Assembly (NCBI RefSeq): GCF_900172355.1
Contig: NZ_FWFZ01000026.1
Span: 1-49,349, forward strand
Reading direction: 5' to 3'
DNA from: Roseisalinus antarcticus
Lineage (GTDB): Bacteria; Pseudomonadota; Alphaproteobacteria; Rhodobacterales; Rhodobacteraceae
Length of the DNA stretch: 49,349 bases
Below, in pieces: positions 31,543 to 41,361 of this stretch. A program made the position numbers and the translations under genes. Every line of letters begins with the position of its first letter. Within the stretch, counting starts at the first letter, position 1. Below the pieces are notes generated by a model. That model ran no database searches. It was not told the origin of the DNA and was given only the letters and a program-made list of their open reading frames with translations.

Positions 31543-31636
31543 GGAGAGGCTTTGCGTGCAGGCGGGCGGCTGGTGGACCGGACGGATCGGACCTAACTTG
31601 TGCGCAGCAGGCGATCTGGCGCCGGAAAGGACGATC

Positions 31637-34042
31637 ATGGGCAAGCAGGAACATTTCAGCTTCGGCGTCGACAAACTGTCCTGCGCGGGCTGCGTCGGCC
31701 GGGCCGAGCGCGCCCTGTCGGCCGTGCCGGGGGTGGAGATCGCGCAGGTCAACCTCGCCACCCGCAACGCCCGGGTCGCTGGGCAGGCCGGTGCCACGGA
31801 CCTTTCGGAGGCCCTCGCCCGGGCAGGCTATCCGGCCGTGCCGCGCAGCGTCCGGCTGGAGATCGAGGGCATGCATTGCGCCTCCTGCCTCGGCAAGGTC
31901 GAGCGGGCGCTGCAAGGGGTGCCCGGCGTCCTGTCCGCCCAGGTGAACCTGGCCACCAACGGCGCCGAGGTCGAGACGCTGTCGGACAACGACGCGGCGT
32001 TGATCGAGACGGTGGGCGACGTGGGCTACTCCGCGCGTCCTGTCACCGATGCGGTGCGGAGCGACGACAGGCAGGCCGCCGAAGCCCGGCGGCAGCGGAC
32101 GCGCTTCCTCACGGCGGCGGCCCTGACACTGCCGGTCTTCGTGACCGAGATGGGCGGGCATGTCTTTCCCCCGATCCACCACGCCATCGCCGGGTCGATC
32201 GGGATGCAGGCCGCATGGTTGATCCAGATGATGCTGACGACAATTGTGCTGGCCTGGCCGGGACGGGAGTTCTTCCGAATCGGCGTGCCGGCCCTGTTGC
32301 ATGGTGCCCCCGAGATGAATTCTCTGGTTGCGCTGGGCGCCGGCGCGGCGTGGAGCTATTCCGCCGTGGCGACGCTGGCGCCGGACCTGCTGCCGCCCGA
32401 CGCGGTCGCGGTCTATTTCGAGGCGGCGGCGGTCATCGTCACCCTCATCCTGCTGGGCCGCTGGCTGGAGGCGCGGGCCAGGGGCCGGACGGGCGAGGCG
32501 ATTCGGGCACTGATGGCGCTCGCGCCCTCGGTGGCGCGGGTTCGGCGGGGCGGCGATTTCGTCGATGTCCCGCTGGCGGAGGTCGTGGGGGGCGATGTCG
32601 TGCAGGTCCGTCCGGGCGAGCGCGTGCCGGTGGACGGCGCGGTGATCGAGGGCCGGTCCCACGTGGACGAATCCATGCTGACCGGAGAGCCGATGCCGTC
32701 CGAGAAAGGCCCCGGCGCCGCGCTGACCGGCGGCACGCTGAACGGCGGCGGTGCCCTGACCATGCGGGCCGGGGCCGTCGGCGCCGAGACGGTCCTGTCG
32801 CGGATCGTCGCGATGGTCGAGGACGCGCAGGGCGCCCGGCTGCCGGTGCAGGACCTGGTCAACAGGATCACCGGGGTCTTCGTCCCCGCGGTGCTTGGCG
32901 TGGCGGTGCTGACCTTCGGCCTGTGGCTGGCGTTCGGGCCCGATCCGGCGCTGACCCGGGCGCTGGTGGCCGGGGTGTCGGTGCTGATCATCGCCTGCCC
33001 CTGCGCCATGGGCCTCGCCGTGCCTGTGTCGATCATGGTGGGCACCGGGCGGGGAGCCGAGATCGGGGTCCTGTTCCGCCAGGGCGACGCGTTGCAGGCG
33101 CTTCATCGGGTTACCCGGGTGGTGTTCGACAAGACCGGCACCCTGACCAAGGGCAAACCCTCGGTCGTCACGGTCGAGGCGCCGGAGGAGATCCTCGCGC
33201 TCGCCGCCGCCATCGAGGCGCGGTCCGAACACCCGCTGGCGCGGGCCGTCGTCGCCGCGGCCGAGGGGCTGGCGCGGCCCGAGGTCACGGAGGTCCGGTC
33301 AGTGACGGGGCAGGGCATCGGGGCAATGTCGGAGAGGCGCAGGGTGCTCGTGGGCTCCGCCCGGTTCCTGGCCGAGGAGGGCGTGGCGCTTGGCGATCTG
33401 GGCGACCGGGCCAAGGCCCTTGGGGCCGAGGGGCAGACCCTGGTGCTGGTCGCCGTGGACGGTGTGGCGCGGGGCCTTCTGGGGGTGAGCGACGCGATCA
33501 AGCCGGGCGCGGCCGAGGCTGTCGCGCGGTTGAAAACACAAGGCCTGCGGGTGGCGATGGTCAGCGGCGATACCGAGGCGGCGGCGCGGGCCGTGGCGGC
33601 GCTCCTTGGCATCGACGAGGTGATCGCCGGCGTCCTGCCCGACGGCAAGGTCGCCGCCGTGCGCGGGTTTCAGGCCGACGGCCCGGTGGCTTTCGTCGGC
33701 GACGGCATCAACGACGCGCCGGCGCTCGCCGCGGCCGATGTCGGCATCGCGATCGGGACCGGGACGGACATCGCCGTCGAATCCGCCGATGTCGTGCTGG
33801 TTTCGGGCGATCCGGGGACAGTCGCCCGGGCGCTCACGCTCAGCCGCGCGACCATGGCCAATATCCGCCAGAACCTCGGCTGGGCCTTCGGCTACAACGT
33901 GTTGTTGATCCCGGTCGCGGCGGGCGCACTGGCGATCTTTGGCGGGCCGATGCTGTCGCCCGCGCTGGCCGCCGGCGCCATGGCCGCCTCCAGCGTGCTG
34001 GTGGTCAGCAACGCGCTGCGCCTGAAACGCGCGGCACGCTAG
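31637..34042 (+). CDS. copA: Cu(I)-exporting P1B-1 ATPase CopA
   Basis: An 801-aa copper-efflux ATPase. Two N-terminal heavy-metal domains carry CAGC (16-19) and CASC (81-84). Next come the actuator motif TGEP, the membrane CPC (454-456, as CPCAMG), the phosphorylation site DKTGTLT (Asp498), the SEHPLA histidine-proline motif, and GDGINDAPAL. The last helices contain YN...P and MAASS, the residues that mark Cu(I) selectivity. ATG 31637 follows GAAAGGA. It is divergent from the sugar operon and convergent with argE, sharing overlapping TAG stops in CTAG. Confidence 0.96.
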   Translation: MGKQEHFSFGVDKLSCAGCVGRAERALSAVPGVEIAQVNLATRNARVAGQAGATDLSEALARAGYPAVPRSVRLEIEGMHCASCLGKVERALQGVPGVLSAQVNLATNGAEVETLSDNDAALIETVGDVGYSARPVTDAVRSDDRQAAEARRQRTRFLTAAALTLPVFVTEMGGHVFPPIHHAIAGSIGMQAAWLIQMMLTTIVLAWPGREFFRIGVPALLHGAPEMNSLVALGAGAAWSYSAVATLAPDLLPPDAVAVYFEAAAVIVTLILLGRWLEARARGRTGEAIRALMALAPSVARVRRGGDFVDVPLAEVVGGDVVQVRPGERVPVDGAVIEGRSHVDESMLTGEPMPSEKGPGAALTGGTLNGGGALTMRAGAVGAETVLSRIVAMVEDAQGARLPVQDLVNRITGVFVPAVLGVAVLTFGLWLAFGPDPALTRALVAGVSVLIIACPCAMGLAVPVSIMVGTGRGAEIGVLFRQGDALQALHRVTRVVFDKTGTLTKGKPSVVTVEAPEEILALAAAIEARSEHPLARAVVAAAEGLARPEVTEVRSVTGQGIGAMSERRRVLVGSARFLAEEGVALGDLGDRAKALGAEGQTLVLVAVDGVARGLLGVSDAIKPGAAEAVARLKTQGLRVAMVSGDTEAAARAVAALLGIDEVIAGVLPDGKVAAVRGFQADGPVAFVGDGINDAPALAAADVGIAIGTGTDIAVESADVVLVSGDPGTVARALTLSRATMANIRQNLGWAFGYNVLLIPVAAGALAIFGGPMLSPALAAGAMAASSVLVVSNALRLKRAAR

Positions 34043-35196
34043 GACAGCCGGGTGCTGAGCCGGTCCAGGAAGGCGAGGCAGGCCTGCAACTGGTCCTTGG
34101 CGATCCACTCGTCTGGCTTGTGCGCCTGGTCGATGGATCCCGGGCCGCAGACCACCGCCGACAGGCCCATCGACTGAAACAGCCCCGCCTCCGTGCCGAA
34201 AGGAACCGTGCCCGCGCCGTTGGCCCCGGTCAGCTCGGCCACCAGGTCGCGGGCGGCATTCGGCTCCATCGGCTCCAGCCCGCGCACGTCGCCGATGACC
34301 TCGGTCTCGATGGCGGCTTCGGGATGGACCGCGCGCATGGCAGGCAGCAGGGTGCCGCTGGCATAGCTCTCGATGGCCTCGCGCACGAAATCGGTGTCCG
34401 AGGGCTGCACCGGGCGCATCTCCCAGGACAGGTCCGCCTCGCTTGGAATGACGTTGTGCGCCTGCCCGCCGTTCAGGCGGCCGACGTTGATCGTGGTCCA
34501 GGGCGGCTCGAACCGCGAGCCCCTGGGCGTGCGGCCTTTCAGATCCTCGGCCAGCGCATGGAGCCGCGTGACATAGCGCACCGCGTAGTCCACCGCGTTC
34601 ACGCCGCAATCGGGTGAGGATCCGTGACCGGCCAGCCCGGTGAAGCGCACGGAATATTCGCAGCAGCCCTTGTGCCCCTCGATCACCTGCATCGAGGTCG
34701 GCTCTCCGATGATGGCCATCGCGGGCTGGGCTCCGCGGGTGCGCAGCGCATCGACCAGCGCCTGCCCGCCAATGCAGCCGACCTCCTCGTCATAGGTGAA
34801 GGCGAAATGGACGGGCCGCTGGGTGGCCCGTTCGGCAAAGCGCGGCGCCATGGCCATGCAAGCGGCGATGAAGCCCTTCATGTCGCAGGCCCCGCGGGCC
34901 GCGAGGCCGTTGTCGGTCTCGGTCAGCAGGAACGGATCGCTCGACCAGTGCTGGCCGTCGACGGGCACCACGTCCGTGTGCCCCGAGAGCACGATCCCGC
35001 CGGGCACGTCGGGGCCGAAGGTCGCCCAGAGGTTGGCCTTGGACCAGGTCGTGTCATGCAGGATCTCGACCTTCGCGCCAAGCGCTTCTAGCCGTTCGGC
35101 CGTGTCGGTGATCAGCGCGAGGTTGCTGTCCGTGGACACGGTCGGGTAGGCGACCAGGCGGCCGAGATGGGCGATTGTCTCTGTCAGTCCTGTCAT
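34039..35196 (-). CDS. argE: Acetylornithine deacetylase ArgE (M20 family)
   Basis: A 385-aa di-zinc M20 peptidase. Metal ligands are in [13 protein letters not shown] (His, Asp), GACDMKGF (Asp), DEEVG (Glu) and the C-terminal His in [17 protein letters not shown] is also typical. The dimerisation domain begins [19 protein letters not shown] 35196 has GGAAGGAG upstream. Many alphaproteobacteria recycle acetyl groups with ArgJ and do not strictly need ArgE, so related N-acyl substrates remain possible. It is divergent from the 5-oxoprolinase gene (75 nt apart). Confidence 0.9.
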   Translation of the reverse strand: MTGLTETIAHLGRLVAYPTVSTDSNLALITDTAERLEALGAKVEILHDTTWSKANLWATFGPDVPGGIVLSGHTDVVPVDGQHWSSDPFLLTETDNGLAARGACDMKGFIAACMAMAPRFAERATQRPVHFAFTYDEEVGCIGGQALVDALRTRGAQPAMAIIGEPTSMQVIEGHKGCCEYSVRFTGLAGHGSSPDCGVNAVDYAVRYVTRLHALAEDLKGRTPRGSRFEPPWTTINVGRLNGGQAHNVIPSEADLSWEMRPVQPSDTDFVREAIESYASGTLLPAMRAVHPEAAIETEVIGDVRGLEPMEPNAARDLVAELTGANGAGTVPFGTEAGLFQSMGLSAVVCGPGSIDQAHKPDEWIAKDQLQACLAFLDRLSTRLS

Positions 35197-35271
35197 GATG
35201 CTCCTTCCGACGGGCCTCGCTTTTCTCTTGGCGGCGGCAAGGTTAGGACAGGGGTAACGAAGGAGACGCAC

Positions 35272-38200
35272 ATGGGCCAGTGGCAATTCTGGATCGACCG
35301 GGGGGGCACGTTCACCGACATCGTCGCCCGCGATCCGGACGGGCGGCTGGTGACGCACAAGCTGCTGTCCGAGAATCCGGGCCGCTACGCCGATGCCGCC
35401 GCCCAAGGCATCCGGGACCTGCTGGGCGTGGCCGGGGGCGATCCGATCCCCGGTGCGCACATCGCGTCGGTCAAGATGGGCACGACCGTGGCCACAAACG
35501 CGCTGCTGGAGCGGGCGGGCGACCGCACCGCGCTGCTGGTGACCGAAGGCTTCGCCGACGTGCTGCGGATCGGCTACCAGAACCGCCCGCGCCTGTTCGA
35601 CCTGGAGATCAAGCTGGCCGATCTGCTTTATGAACAGGTCGCCGAGGTGCCCGAGCGGCTGGATGCGGCGGGCGAGGTGCTGACACCGCTGGACGAGGCC
35701 GCCGCCGAGGCCGCGCTGGCGGCGATCCACGCGACAGGCATCCGCGGCGTGGCCGTCGCCCTGATGCACGCCTACGTGAACCCGACCCATGAACGGCGCA
35801 TCGGCGAGATCGCCCGCGAGATCGGCTTCACCCAGGTCTCTCTCAGCCACGAGGCGTCGCGACTGATCAAGATCGTCGGGCGCGGGGACACGGCCGTGGT
35901 GGATGCCTACCTCTCGCCGATCCTGCGCCGCTATGTCGATCAGGTCGCGACCGAGCTGGGCGAGGATGCCGGGCGGCTGTTCTTCATGCAATCCAATGGC
36001 GGCCTGACCGAAGCGGGCCGATTCCAGGGCAAGGACGCCATCCTCTCCGGCCCGGCCGGCGGCGTGGTGGGCATGGCCGCGACGGCGGGGGCGGCGGGCT
36101 TCGACCGGCTCATCGGCTTCGACATGGGCGGCACCTCGACCGACGTCTGCCACTACGACGGCACCTTTGAGCGGTCGTTCGAGACGGTCGTGGCCGGCGT
36201 GCGCCTGCGGGCTCCGATGATGGACATCCACACCGTCGCCGCGGGCGGCGGGTCGATCCTCAAGTGGCAGGACGGGCGCACGCAGGTGGGCCCCGAAAGC
36301 GCGGGCGCCGATCCCGGCCCGGCCTGCTATCGCCGGGGCGGGCCGCTGACGGTCACCGATTGCAACGTGATGCTCGGGCGGCTTCAGCCCGACCATTTCC
36401 CCCATGTCTTCGGGCCGGACGGCGATCAGCCGCTGGACGCCGGCATCGTGCGCGAGAAATTCGCCGAGCTGACCCAGACCATCGCCGACCAGACCGGCCA
36501 GTCCCTGACCCCCGAGGCGCTGGCCGAGGGGTTCCTCCGCGTGGCCGTCGAGAACATGGCCCGCGCGGTCAAGAAGATCAGCGTCGAGCGCGGGCGCGAC
36601 ATCGCCCGCTATACCCTCGTCAGCTTCGGCGGCGCGGGCGGGCAGCATGCGACCCAAGTGGCCGACGCGCTGGGCATGGACCGGGTGTTCCTGCATCCCT
36701 TCGCGGGCGTGCTCTCGGCGCTGGGCATGGGCCTGGCCGAGATCCGCGCGATCGAGGAGCGCCAGGTCAACGCACCGCTGGAGGAGGCGGGGTCCGTCGA
36801 TGTCCAGGTCCTGCAAGAGGCTGCCCGCGCCGAAGTCGCCGCCCAGGGCGGCGGCCGGATCCGGGTCGAGACCCGCGCCCACCTGCGCTATGCCGGCTCG
36901 CACCAGACGCTCGAGGTCGCCTGGGGCACGGCCCCCGAGCTGCGCGAGGCCTTCGAGGCCGCACACCGCGCCCGCTTCGGCTTTGCCACGCCGGACCGTG
37001 CCGTGACCATCGACAGCCTGACCGCCGAGGGCATCGGCGCGGCCGCCGAAACGACGGTCGACGCCCGCCCCGATCCGGCCGAGGATCCGGACCTGGCCGT
37101 GTCGGCCCATTTCGACGGCGAGACCCGGCCGACCCGCCTGTTGCCCCGCGCCGCGCTTCGACCAGGCGGCCCGGTGTCGGGCCCCGCGATCCTGACGGAA
37201 CCCACCGGCACCAATGTGGTCGAACCCGGCTGGCAGGCCGAGGCCGACCCCTCCGGCAACCTGATCCTGACCCGCGTCACTCCGCGCGAGAGCCGCTTTG
37301 CCGCCGGCACCCAGGTCGACCCGATCCTGCTGGAGGTCTTCAACAACCTCTTCATGTCCATCGCCGAGCAGATGGGCACCACACTGGCCCAGACCGCCTA
37401 TTCGGTGAACATCCGCGAGCGGCTTGACTTCTCCTGCGCGATCTTCGACCCCACCGGCGGACTTGTGGCCAACGCGCCCCACGTGCCGGTCCACCTGGGC
37501 TCCATGGGCGAGGCGGTCCGCACGGTGATCCGCCTCAACCCCGGGATGAAGCCGGGCGATGCCTTCATGCTGAACGCCCCGTTCAACGGCGGCACGCATC
37601 TGCCGGACGTGACCGTGATCACCCCGGTCTTCGGCGCGGACGGCACCATCCTGTTCTACGTCGGCTCGCGCGGGCACCACGCCGATATCGGCGGCCGCAC
37701 CCCCGGCTCGGCCCCGCCCGACAGCACCCATATCGAGGAAGAGGGCGTCGTCATCGACAATTTTCGCCTGATGGCGGACGGCATCTTCCAGGAAGAGGCA
37801 ACACGGGCGCTGCTCGCCTCGGGGGCCTATCCCTGTCGCAACATCGACCAGAACATCGCCGACCTCTCTGCGCAGCTGGCCGCGAACGCGACCGGCGCTG
37901 ACGAGATCGGCAAGATGATCGCCGCCCACGGGATAGAAGTGGTGCAGGCCTACATGGGCCATGTGCAGGACAATGCAGAGGCCTCCGTCCGCGCCGTGAT
38001 CGGCCGCCTGCGGGATGGGTCGTTCACCTATCAGCTCGACCACGGCGCCGAGATCCGCGTCGCGATCCGGGTACAGGGCGACCGGGCAGAGATCGACTTC
38101 ACCGGCACCTCGCCGCAGCATTCCGGCAATTACAACGCGCCGCTCGCGGTGTGCCGGGCGGTGGTGCTCTACGTCTTCCGGACGCTGGTCGGGCAGGACA

Positions 38201-38841
38201 TCCCGCTGAACGAAGGCTGCCTCAAACCCCTGAAGATCATCGCGCCCGAGGGCAGTATGATCAATCCGGTCCATCCGGGCGCGGTGATCGCCGGCAATAC
38301 CGAGGTCAGCCAGGCCATCGCCGATTGCCTGTTCGGCGCACTGGGCGTGATCGCGGGCAGCCAGGGGACGATGAACAATTTCGTCTGGGGAAACGCGCGG
38401 TTCCAGAACTACGAGACCATCGCCGGCGGCACCGGCGCGGGGCCGGGCTTCAATGGGGCAAGCGCGGTCCACAGCCACATGACCAATACCCTGATGACCG
38501 ACCCCGAGGTGCTCGAAAGCCGCTTCCCGGTTCGGGTGGAGCGGTTCTCCGTCCGCTCCCACTCAGGCGGGGCCGGGCGCTGGCGCGGCGGCGACGGGCT
38601 CGTCCGCCGCCTGCGCTTCCTGGAGGACGTGACGGTCACGACGCTCTGCTCGCACCGGGTCACGGCGCCCTTCGGCGGGGACGGCGGCGCCTCCGGCGCG
38701 ATCGGCATCAATCGCGTGATCCGCGCCGGCGGCAGCACTGAGATCCGGCCCGGAAACGCGCAGACAGAGCTCGCCGCAGGCGACGCCTTCGAAATGGAGA
38801 CGCCGGGCGGCGGCGGTTGGGGCACCGGCGACGACAACTGA
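35272..38841 (+). CDS. 5-oxoprolinase, HyuA-HyuB fusion (OPLAH type)
   Basis: An 1189-aa single-chain ATP-dependent 5-oxoprolinase that converts 5-oxoproline (pyroglutamate) to glutamate. The N-terminal half is hydantoinase A-like: [41 protein letters not shown], and the acetate-kinase-like [12 protein letters not shown]. From about residue 683 it is hydantoinase B-like: [37 protein letters not shown]. The fused form and RGGTFTD favour OPLAH over separate hydantoinase subunits. ATG 35272 has AAGGAG upstream. Confidence 0.93.
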   Translation: MGQWQFWIDRGGTFTDIVARDPDGRLVTHKLLSENPGRYADAAAQGIRDLLGVAGGDPIPGAHIASVKMGTTVATNALLERAGDRTALLVTEGFADVLRIGYQNRPRLFDLEIKLADLLYEQVAEVPERLDAAGEVLTPLDEAAAEAALAAIHATGIRGVAVALMHAYVNPTHERRIGEIAREIGFTQVSLSHEASRLIKIVGRGDTAVVDAYLSPILRRYVDQVATELGEDAGRLFFMQSNGGLTEAGRFQGKDAILSGPAGGVVGMAATAGAAGFDRLIGFDMGGTSTDVCHYDGTFERSFETVVAGVRLRAPMMDIHTVAAGGGSILKWQDGRTQVGPESAGADPGPACYRRGGPLTVTDCNVMLGRLQPDHFPHVFGPDGDQPLDAGIVREKFAELTQTIADQTGQSLTPEALAEGFLRVAVENMARAVKKISVERGRDIARYTLVSFGGAGGQHATQVADALGMDRVFLHPFAGVLSALGMGLAEIRAIEERQVNAPLEEAGSVDVQVLQEAARAEVAAQGGGRIRVETRAHLRYAGSHQTLEVAWGTAPELREAFEAAHRARFGFATPDRAVTIDSLTAEGIGAAAETTVDARPDPAEDPDLAVSAHFDGETRPTRLLPRAALRPGGPVSGPAILTEPTGTNVVEPGWQAEADPSGNLILTRVTPRESRFAAGTQVDPILLEVFNNLFMSIAEQMGTTLAQTAYSVNIRERLDFSCAIFDPTGGLVANAPHVPVHLGSMGEAVRTVIRLNPGMKPGDAFMLNAPFNGGTHLPDVTVITPVFGADGTILFYVGSRGHHADIGGRTPGSAPPDSTHIEEEGVVIDNFRLMADGIFQEEATRALLASGAYPCRNIDQNIADLSAQLAANATGADEIGKMIAAHGIEVVQAYMGHVQDNAEASVRAVIGRLRDGSFTYQLDHGAEIRVAIRVQGDRAEIDFTGTSPQHSGNYNAPLAVCRAVVLYVFRTLVGQDIPLNEGCLKPLKIIAPEGSMINPVHPGAVIAGNTEVSQAIADCLFGALGVIAGSQGTMNNFVWGNARFQNYETIAGGTGAGPGFNGASAVHSHMTNTLMTDPEVLESRFPVRVERFSVRSHSGGAGRWRGGDGLVRRLRFLEDVTVTTLCSHRVTAPFGGDGGASGAIGINRVIRAGGSTEIRPGNAQTELAAGDAFEMETPGGGGWGTGDDN

Positions 38842-38932
38842 TCGCCGACGTCACCGCCCGGGCCCTCATCGCTCTCAATGCGAAACGGGCCACAGGACAG
38901 AGGCGTCAGGGAAAGATCTTCATTGTCTCCCG

Positions 38933-38990
38933 TATCCCGGGGGTCCGGGGGCAGCGCCCCCGGCCGGTCGCCGCGCGTCCTGCGCGGCGA
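38933..38990. terminator. Intergenic GC-hairpin element, copy 2, plus a second hairpin
   Basis: TATCCCGGGGG (38933-38943) is followed by CCGGGGGC-AGC-GCCCCCGG (38945-38963), the same layout as 27429-27460. Next is TCGCCGCGC (38968-38976) pairing with GCGCGGCGA (38982-38990). They lie in the 156-nt gap between the convergent 5-oxoprolinase and adenine deaminase genes, so bidirectional termination is likely. Confidence 0.7.
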
Positions 38991-38997
38991 AACCGGC

Positions 38998-40692
38998 TCA
39001 GCCGATGATCTCGAACTTCAGAACATCCACCAGCCCCCGGTCGGTGATCTTCAGCGACGGGATCACGGGCAATGCCAGGAACGCCAGTTGCAGGAACGGC
39101 TCTTCAAGTGTGACGCCCAGGCTCCTGGCCGCGGCCCGAAGCGCGACCAGGTCGTCGCGAACCGTCTCGAACGGCTTCAGAGACATCAGGCCCGCCACCG
39201 GCAGCGCCAGTTCGGCCAGCACATCTCCGCCGCGCACCACGACGAACCCGCCCTCGATCTCCGACAGCCGGTTCGCCGCAAGCGCCATGTCGGCATAATC
39301 GACCCCGACGCAGGCAATGTTGTGGTGGTCATGGCAGACGGTCCCCGCGATCGCGCCCGAACGCATGCCGAAGCCCTTCACGAAGCCCGTCGCCATGTTC
39401 CCGTTCCTGCCGTGCCGCTCGACCACGGCGATGCGGATCAGGTCGCGGGCGGGGTCCGGACGCTTGTCGCCATCCTCAATGGGGATCGTCTCGTGCAGGT
39501 GATCCGTCAGGATCTGGCCCTCGCGAATGCCGATCACATCGGTCTCTTCCCGGTTGCCCGTGCTGCGGAAATCCTCCGGCGCCAGCGTTGGCGCCGAGAC
39601 CGAGTGCCGCCCGATCGGCGCGATCTCTTCGCGCGCGGCAAAGGCCTCGGGTCCCACGACGATCCCGCCGCAGAGCACCATTTCTACCTCGCAGGCCTCC
39701 AGCGATCTGATGGCGACGATATCCGCGCGCCGCCCGGGCGCCACCAGCCCGCGATCGGTCAGCCCGAAAGCCTCCGCCCCCGACAGCGACGCGGCGCGAT
39801 AGGCGGCCAGCACCGGCGTCCCGAGCGCGATCAGCGTGCGGATCATGTAGTCGAGATGCCCGTGCTCGTGGATATCAAGCGGGTTCCGGTCGTCCGTGCA
39901 CAGGCACATGTAGGGCGCGGTCCGCTCTGTCAGCAGCGGCTGCAACGCATGCATGTCCTTCGACACCGACCCCTCGCGGATCAGCACCCGCATGCCCTTG
40001 TGAAGCTTCTCGCGGGCCTCGGCCATTGAGGTGGCCTCGTGCTCGGTCCGGATCCCGGCGGCGGCATAGGCATTGAGGTCCTTGCCCGACAACAGCGGGC
40101 AATGGCCGTCGACATGCCCGCCCTCGAACAGCCGCAGCTTGTCCATGCAGGCCCCGTCGCGATGGATCACGCCGGGATAATTCATGAATTCCGCCAGCCC
40201 GATGCCCGAGGGATGGCCGCGCAGTCCGGCCAGATCGGCGGCCAGGATCTCCGCCCCCGCGGTCTCCATGTGCGACGACGGCACGCAAGAGCTCAGCTGC
40301 ACGCGGATATCCATCACTGTCCGCTCGCTTGCCGTCTGAAAATACCGGATTCCGTCGACGCCGACCACGTTCGCGATCTCGTGCGGATCGCAGATCGCCG
40401 TCGTGACCCCGCGCGGCGCCACGCAGCGGTCGAATTCGAACGGGGTCACCAGAGAGCTTTCGATGTGCAGATGCGTGTCGATGAACCCGGGCACCAGGGT
40501 CAGGCCGCTGACGTCGATCACCTCGACCCCGTCATAGGCCTCGCCGATCCCCACGATCGTATCGCCGCAGATCGCCACGTCGCCCGGCACCAGGTCGCCG
40601 GTCACAAGGTCAAGGACCTGACCCCCGCGCAGCACCAGGTCGGCGGGCTCATCCCCGCGCCCCTGCGCGATCCGTTTTTCCAGCGGTGCCAT
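38998..40692 (-). CDS. ade: Adenine deaminase
   Basis: A 564-aa amidohydrolase converting adenine to hypoxanthine. Motifs: the beta-sandwich start [17 protein letters not shown], the metal site [27 protein letters not shown], the central [14 protein letters not shown] and [10 protein letters not shown], and the C-terminal ade-specific domain with [17 protein letters not shown] 40692 follows AGGAGG. It is a single gene, divergent from the GFA gene. Confidence 0.95.
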   Translation of the reverse strand: MAPLEKRIAQGRGDEPADLVLRGGQVLDLVTGDLVPGDVAICGDTIVGIGEAYDGVEVIDVSGLTLVPGFIDTHLHIESSLVTPFEFDRCVAPRGVTTAICDPHEIANVVGVDGIRYFQTASERTVMDIRVQLSSCVPSSHMETAGAEILAADLAGLRGHPSGIGLAEFMNYPGVIHRDGACMDKLRLFEGGHVDGHCPLLSGKDLNAYAAAGIRTEHEATSMAEAREKLHKGMRVLIREGSVSKDMHALQPLLTERTAPYMCLCTDDRNPLDIHEHGHLDYMIRTLIALGTPVLAAYRAASLSGAEAFGLTDRGLVAPGRRADIVAIRSLEACEVEMVLCGGIVVGPEAFAAREEIAPIGRHSVSAPTLAPEDFRSTGNREETDVIGIREGQILTDHLHETIPIEDGDKRPDPARDLIRIAVVERHGRNGNMATGFVKGFGMRSGAIAGTVCHDHHNIACVGVDYADMALAANRLSEIEGGFVVVRGGDVLAELALPVAGLMSLKPFETVRDDLVALRAAARSLGVTLEEPFLQLAFLALPVIPSLKITDRGLVDVLKFEIIG

Positions 40693-40768
40693 GCGCCCTC
40701 CTGTGCTTGCCTGTCCGGTCAGATGACCCCAGACTGCGCCCTACGTCCAGAGCGCGGGGATCGGAGCC

Positions 40769-41245
40769 ATGGCCGAGACAGTCTTTGCCACCGGCCGCTG
40801 CGCCTGCGGCGCGGCCCGCTATACGCTCAACCGCCCGCCGATGATCGTCCATTGCTGCCACTGCCGGCAATGCCAGCGCGAGGCCGGGGCGAGCTTTGCC
40901 CTGAACGCATTGATCGAGCGCACCGAAATCGACCTCGCCGGGGATACGACGAGCTTTGCCCGGCCGACCGGCTCGGGCACCGGATTGGACGCGACAGGCT
41001 GCCCGCTTTGTGGCACCATTCTCTGGAACGTCTACCATGCCTCGGGCGAGGCCTTCGTCTGGGTCAAGGTCGGGACGCTGGACAACCCCGACCTCTGCCC
41101 GCCGTCCGTTCACATCTTTACCGCGACCCGCCAGCCCTGGGTCCTGCTCGACGACGGTGTCCCGGCCTTTGAGGGCTTCTATCCCCCCGGCACGGTCTGG
41201 ACCGATGCCGCCCGCGCCCGGCGCAGAACTGCCCGGAAGGGCTAG
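40769..41245 (+). CDS. GFA/CENP-V-family zinc protein
   Basis: A 158-aa protein with the GFA fold and its zinc cysteines: GRCACGAARYTL, HCCHCRQCQREAGASFA, and CPLCGTILWN. The family is named after glutathione-dependent formaldehyde-activating enzyme, but most members have unproven substrates, so no reaction is assigned. ATG 40769 is preceded by GGGGATCGGAG. It lies upstream of the Liv-type operon on the same strand, but a sigma-70-like promoter starts a separate transcript after it. Confidence 0.9.
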   Translation: MAETVFATGRCACGAARYTLNRPPMIVHCCHCRQCQREAGASFALNALIERTEIDLAGDTTSFARPTGSGTGLDATGCPLCGTILWNVYHASGEAFVWVKVGTLDNPDLCPPSVHIFTATRQPWVLLDDGVPAFEGFYPPGTVWTDAARARRRTARKG

Positions 41246-41248
41246 GTG

Positions 41249-41276
41249 TTGACATCGCAACTCATGAACCTACGAT
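41249..41276 (+). promoter_or_regulatory. Sigma-70-type promoter of the Liv-P450 operon
   Basis: A perfect -35 TTGACA (41249-41254), a 16-nt spacer and TACGAT (41271-41276) place a start near 41283, about 79 nt before the substrate-binding-protein gene. Confidence 0.62.
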
Positions 41277-41282
41277 CCCGAA

Positions 41283-41313
41283 GGCGAAGGGCCGTATCAT
41301 GGGGCCGTTCGCC
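41283..41313. promoter_or_regulatory. Leader inverted repeat of the Liv-P450 operon
   Basis: GGCGAAGGGCC (41283-41293) pairs with GGCCGTTCGCC (41303-41313) at 10 of 11 positions around a 9-nt loop. It begins at the expected transcription start, so it may be a repressor site or a 5'-UTR stem-loop. Confidence 0.5.
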
Positions 41314-41361
41314 GCGACGGCGCCTTGCACCCGGGCGCGGCACAGTTTGAGAGGAGACACC

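Noticed and set aside
30692-33232. 846-codon minus-strand frame suggesting an SDR fusion protein
   Set aside because: The N-terminal 590 codons are antisense to copA. The strong GGAGGAGG and TTG at 31462 define the SDR start.
31600-34617. 1005-codon frame overlapping copA in another frame
   Set aside because: Arg/Gly-rich composition is typical of an out-of-frame reading of a GC-rich gene. copA has all catalytic motifs.
34039-38562. 1507-codon minus-strand open frame running from argE through the antisense of the 5-oxoprolinase
   Set aside because: Only the argE part (34039-35196) has recognisable motifs and a Shine-Dalgarno. The rest is antisense to a clear gene and results from high GC in third positions.
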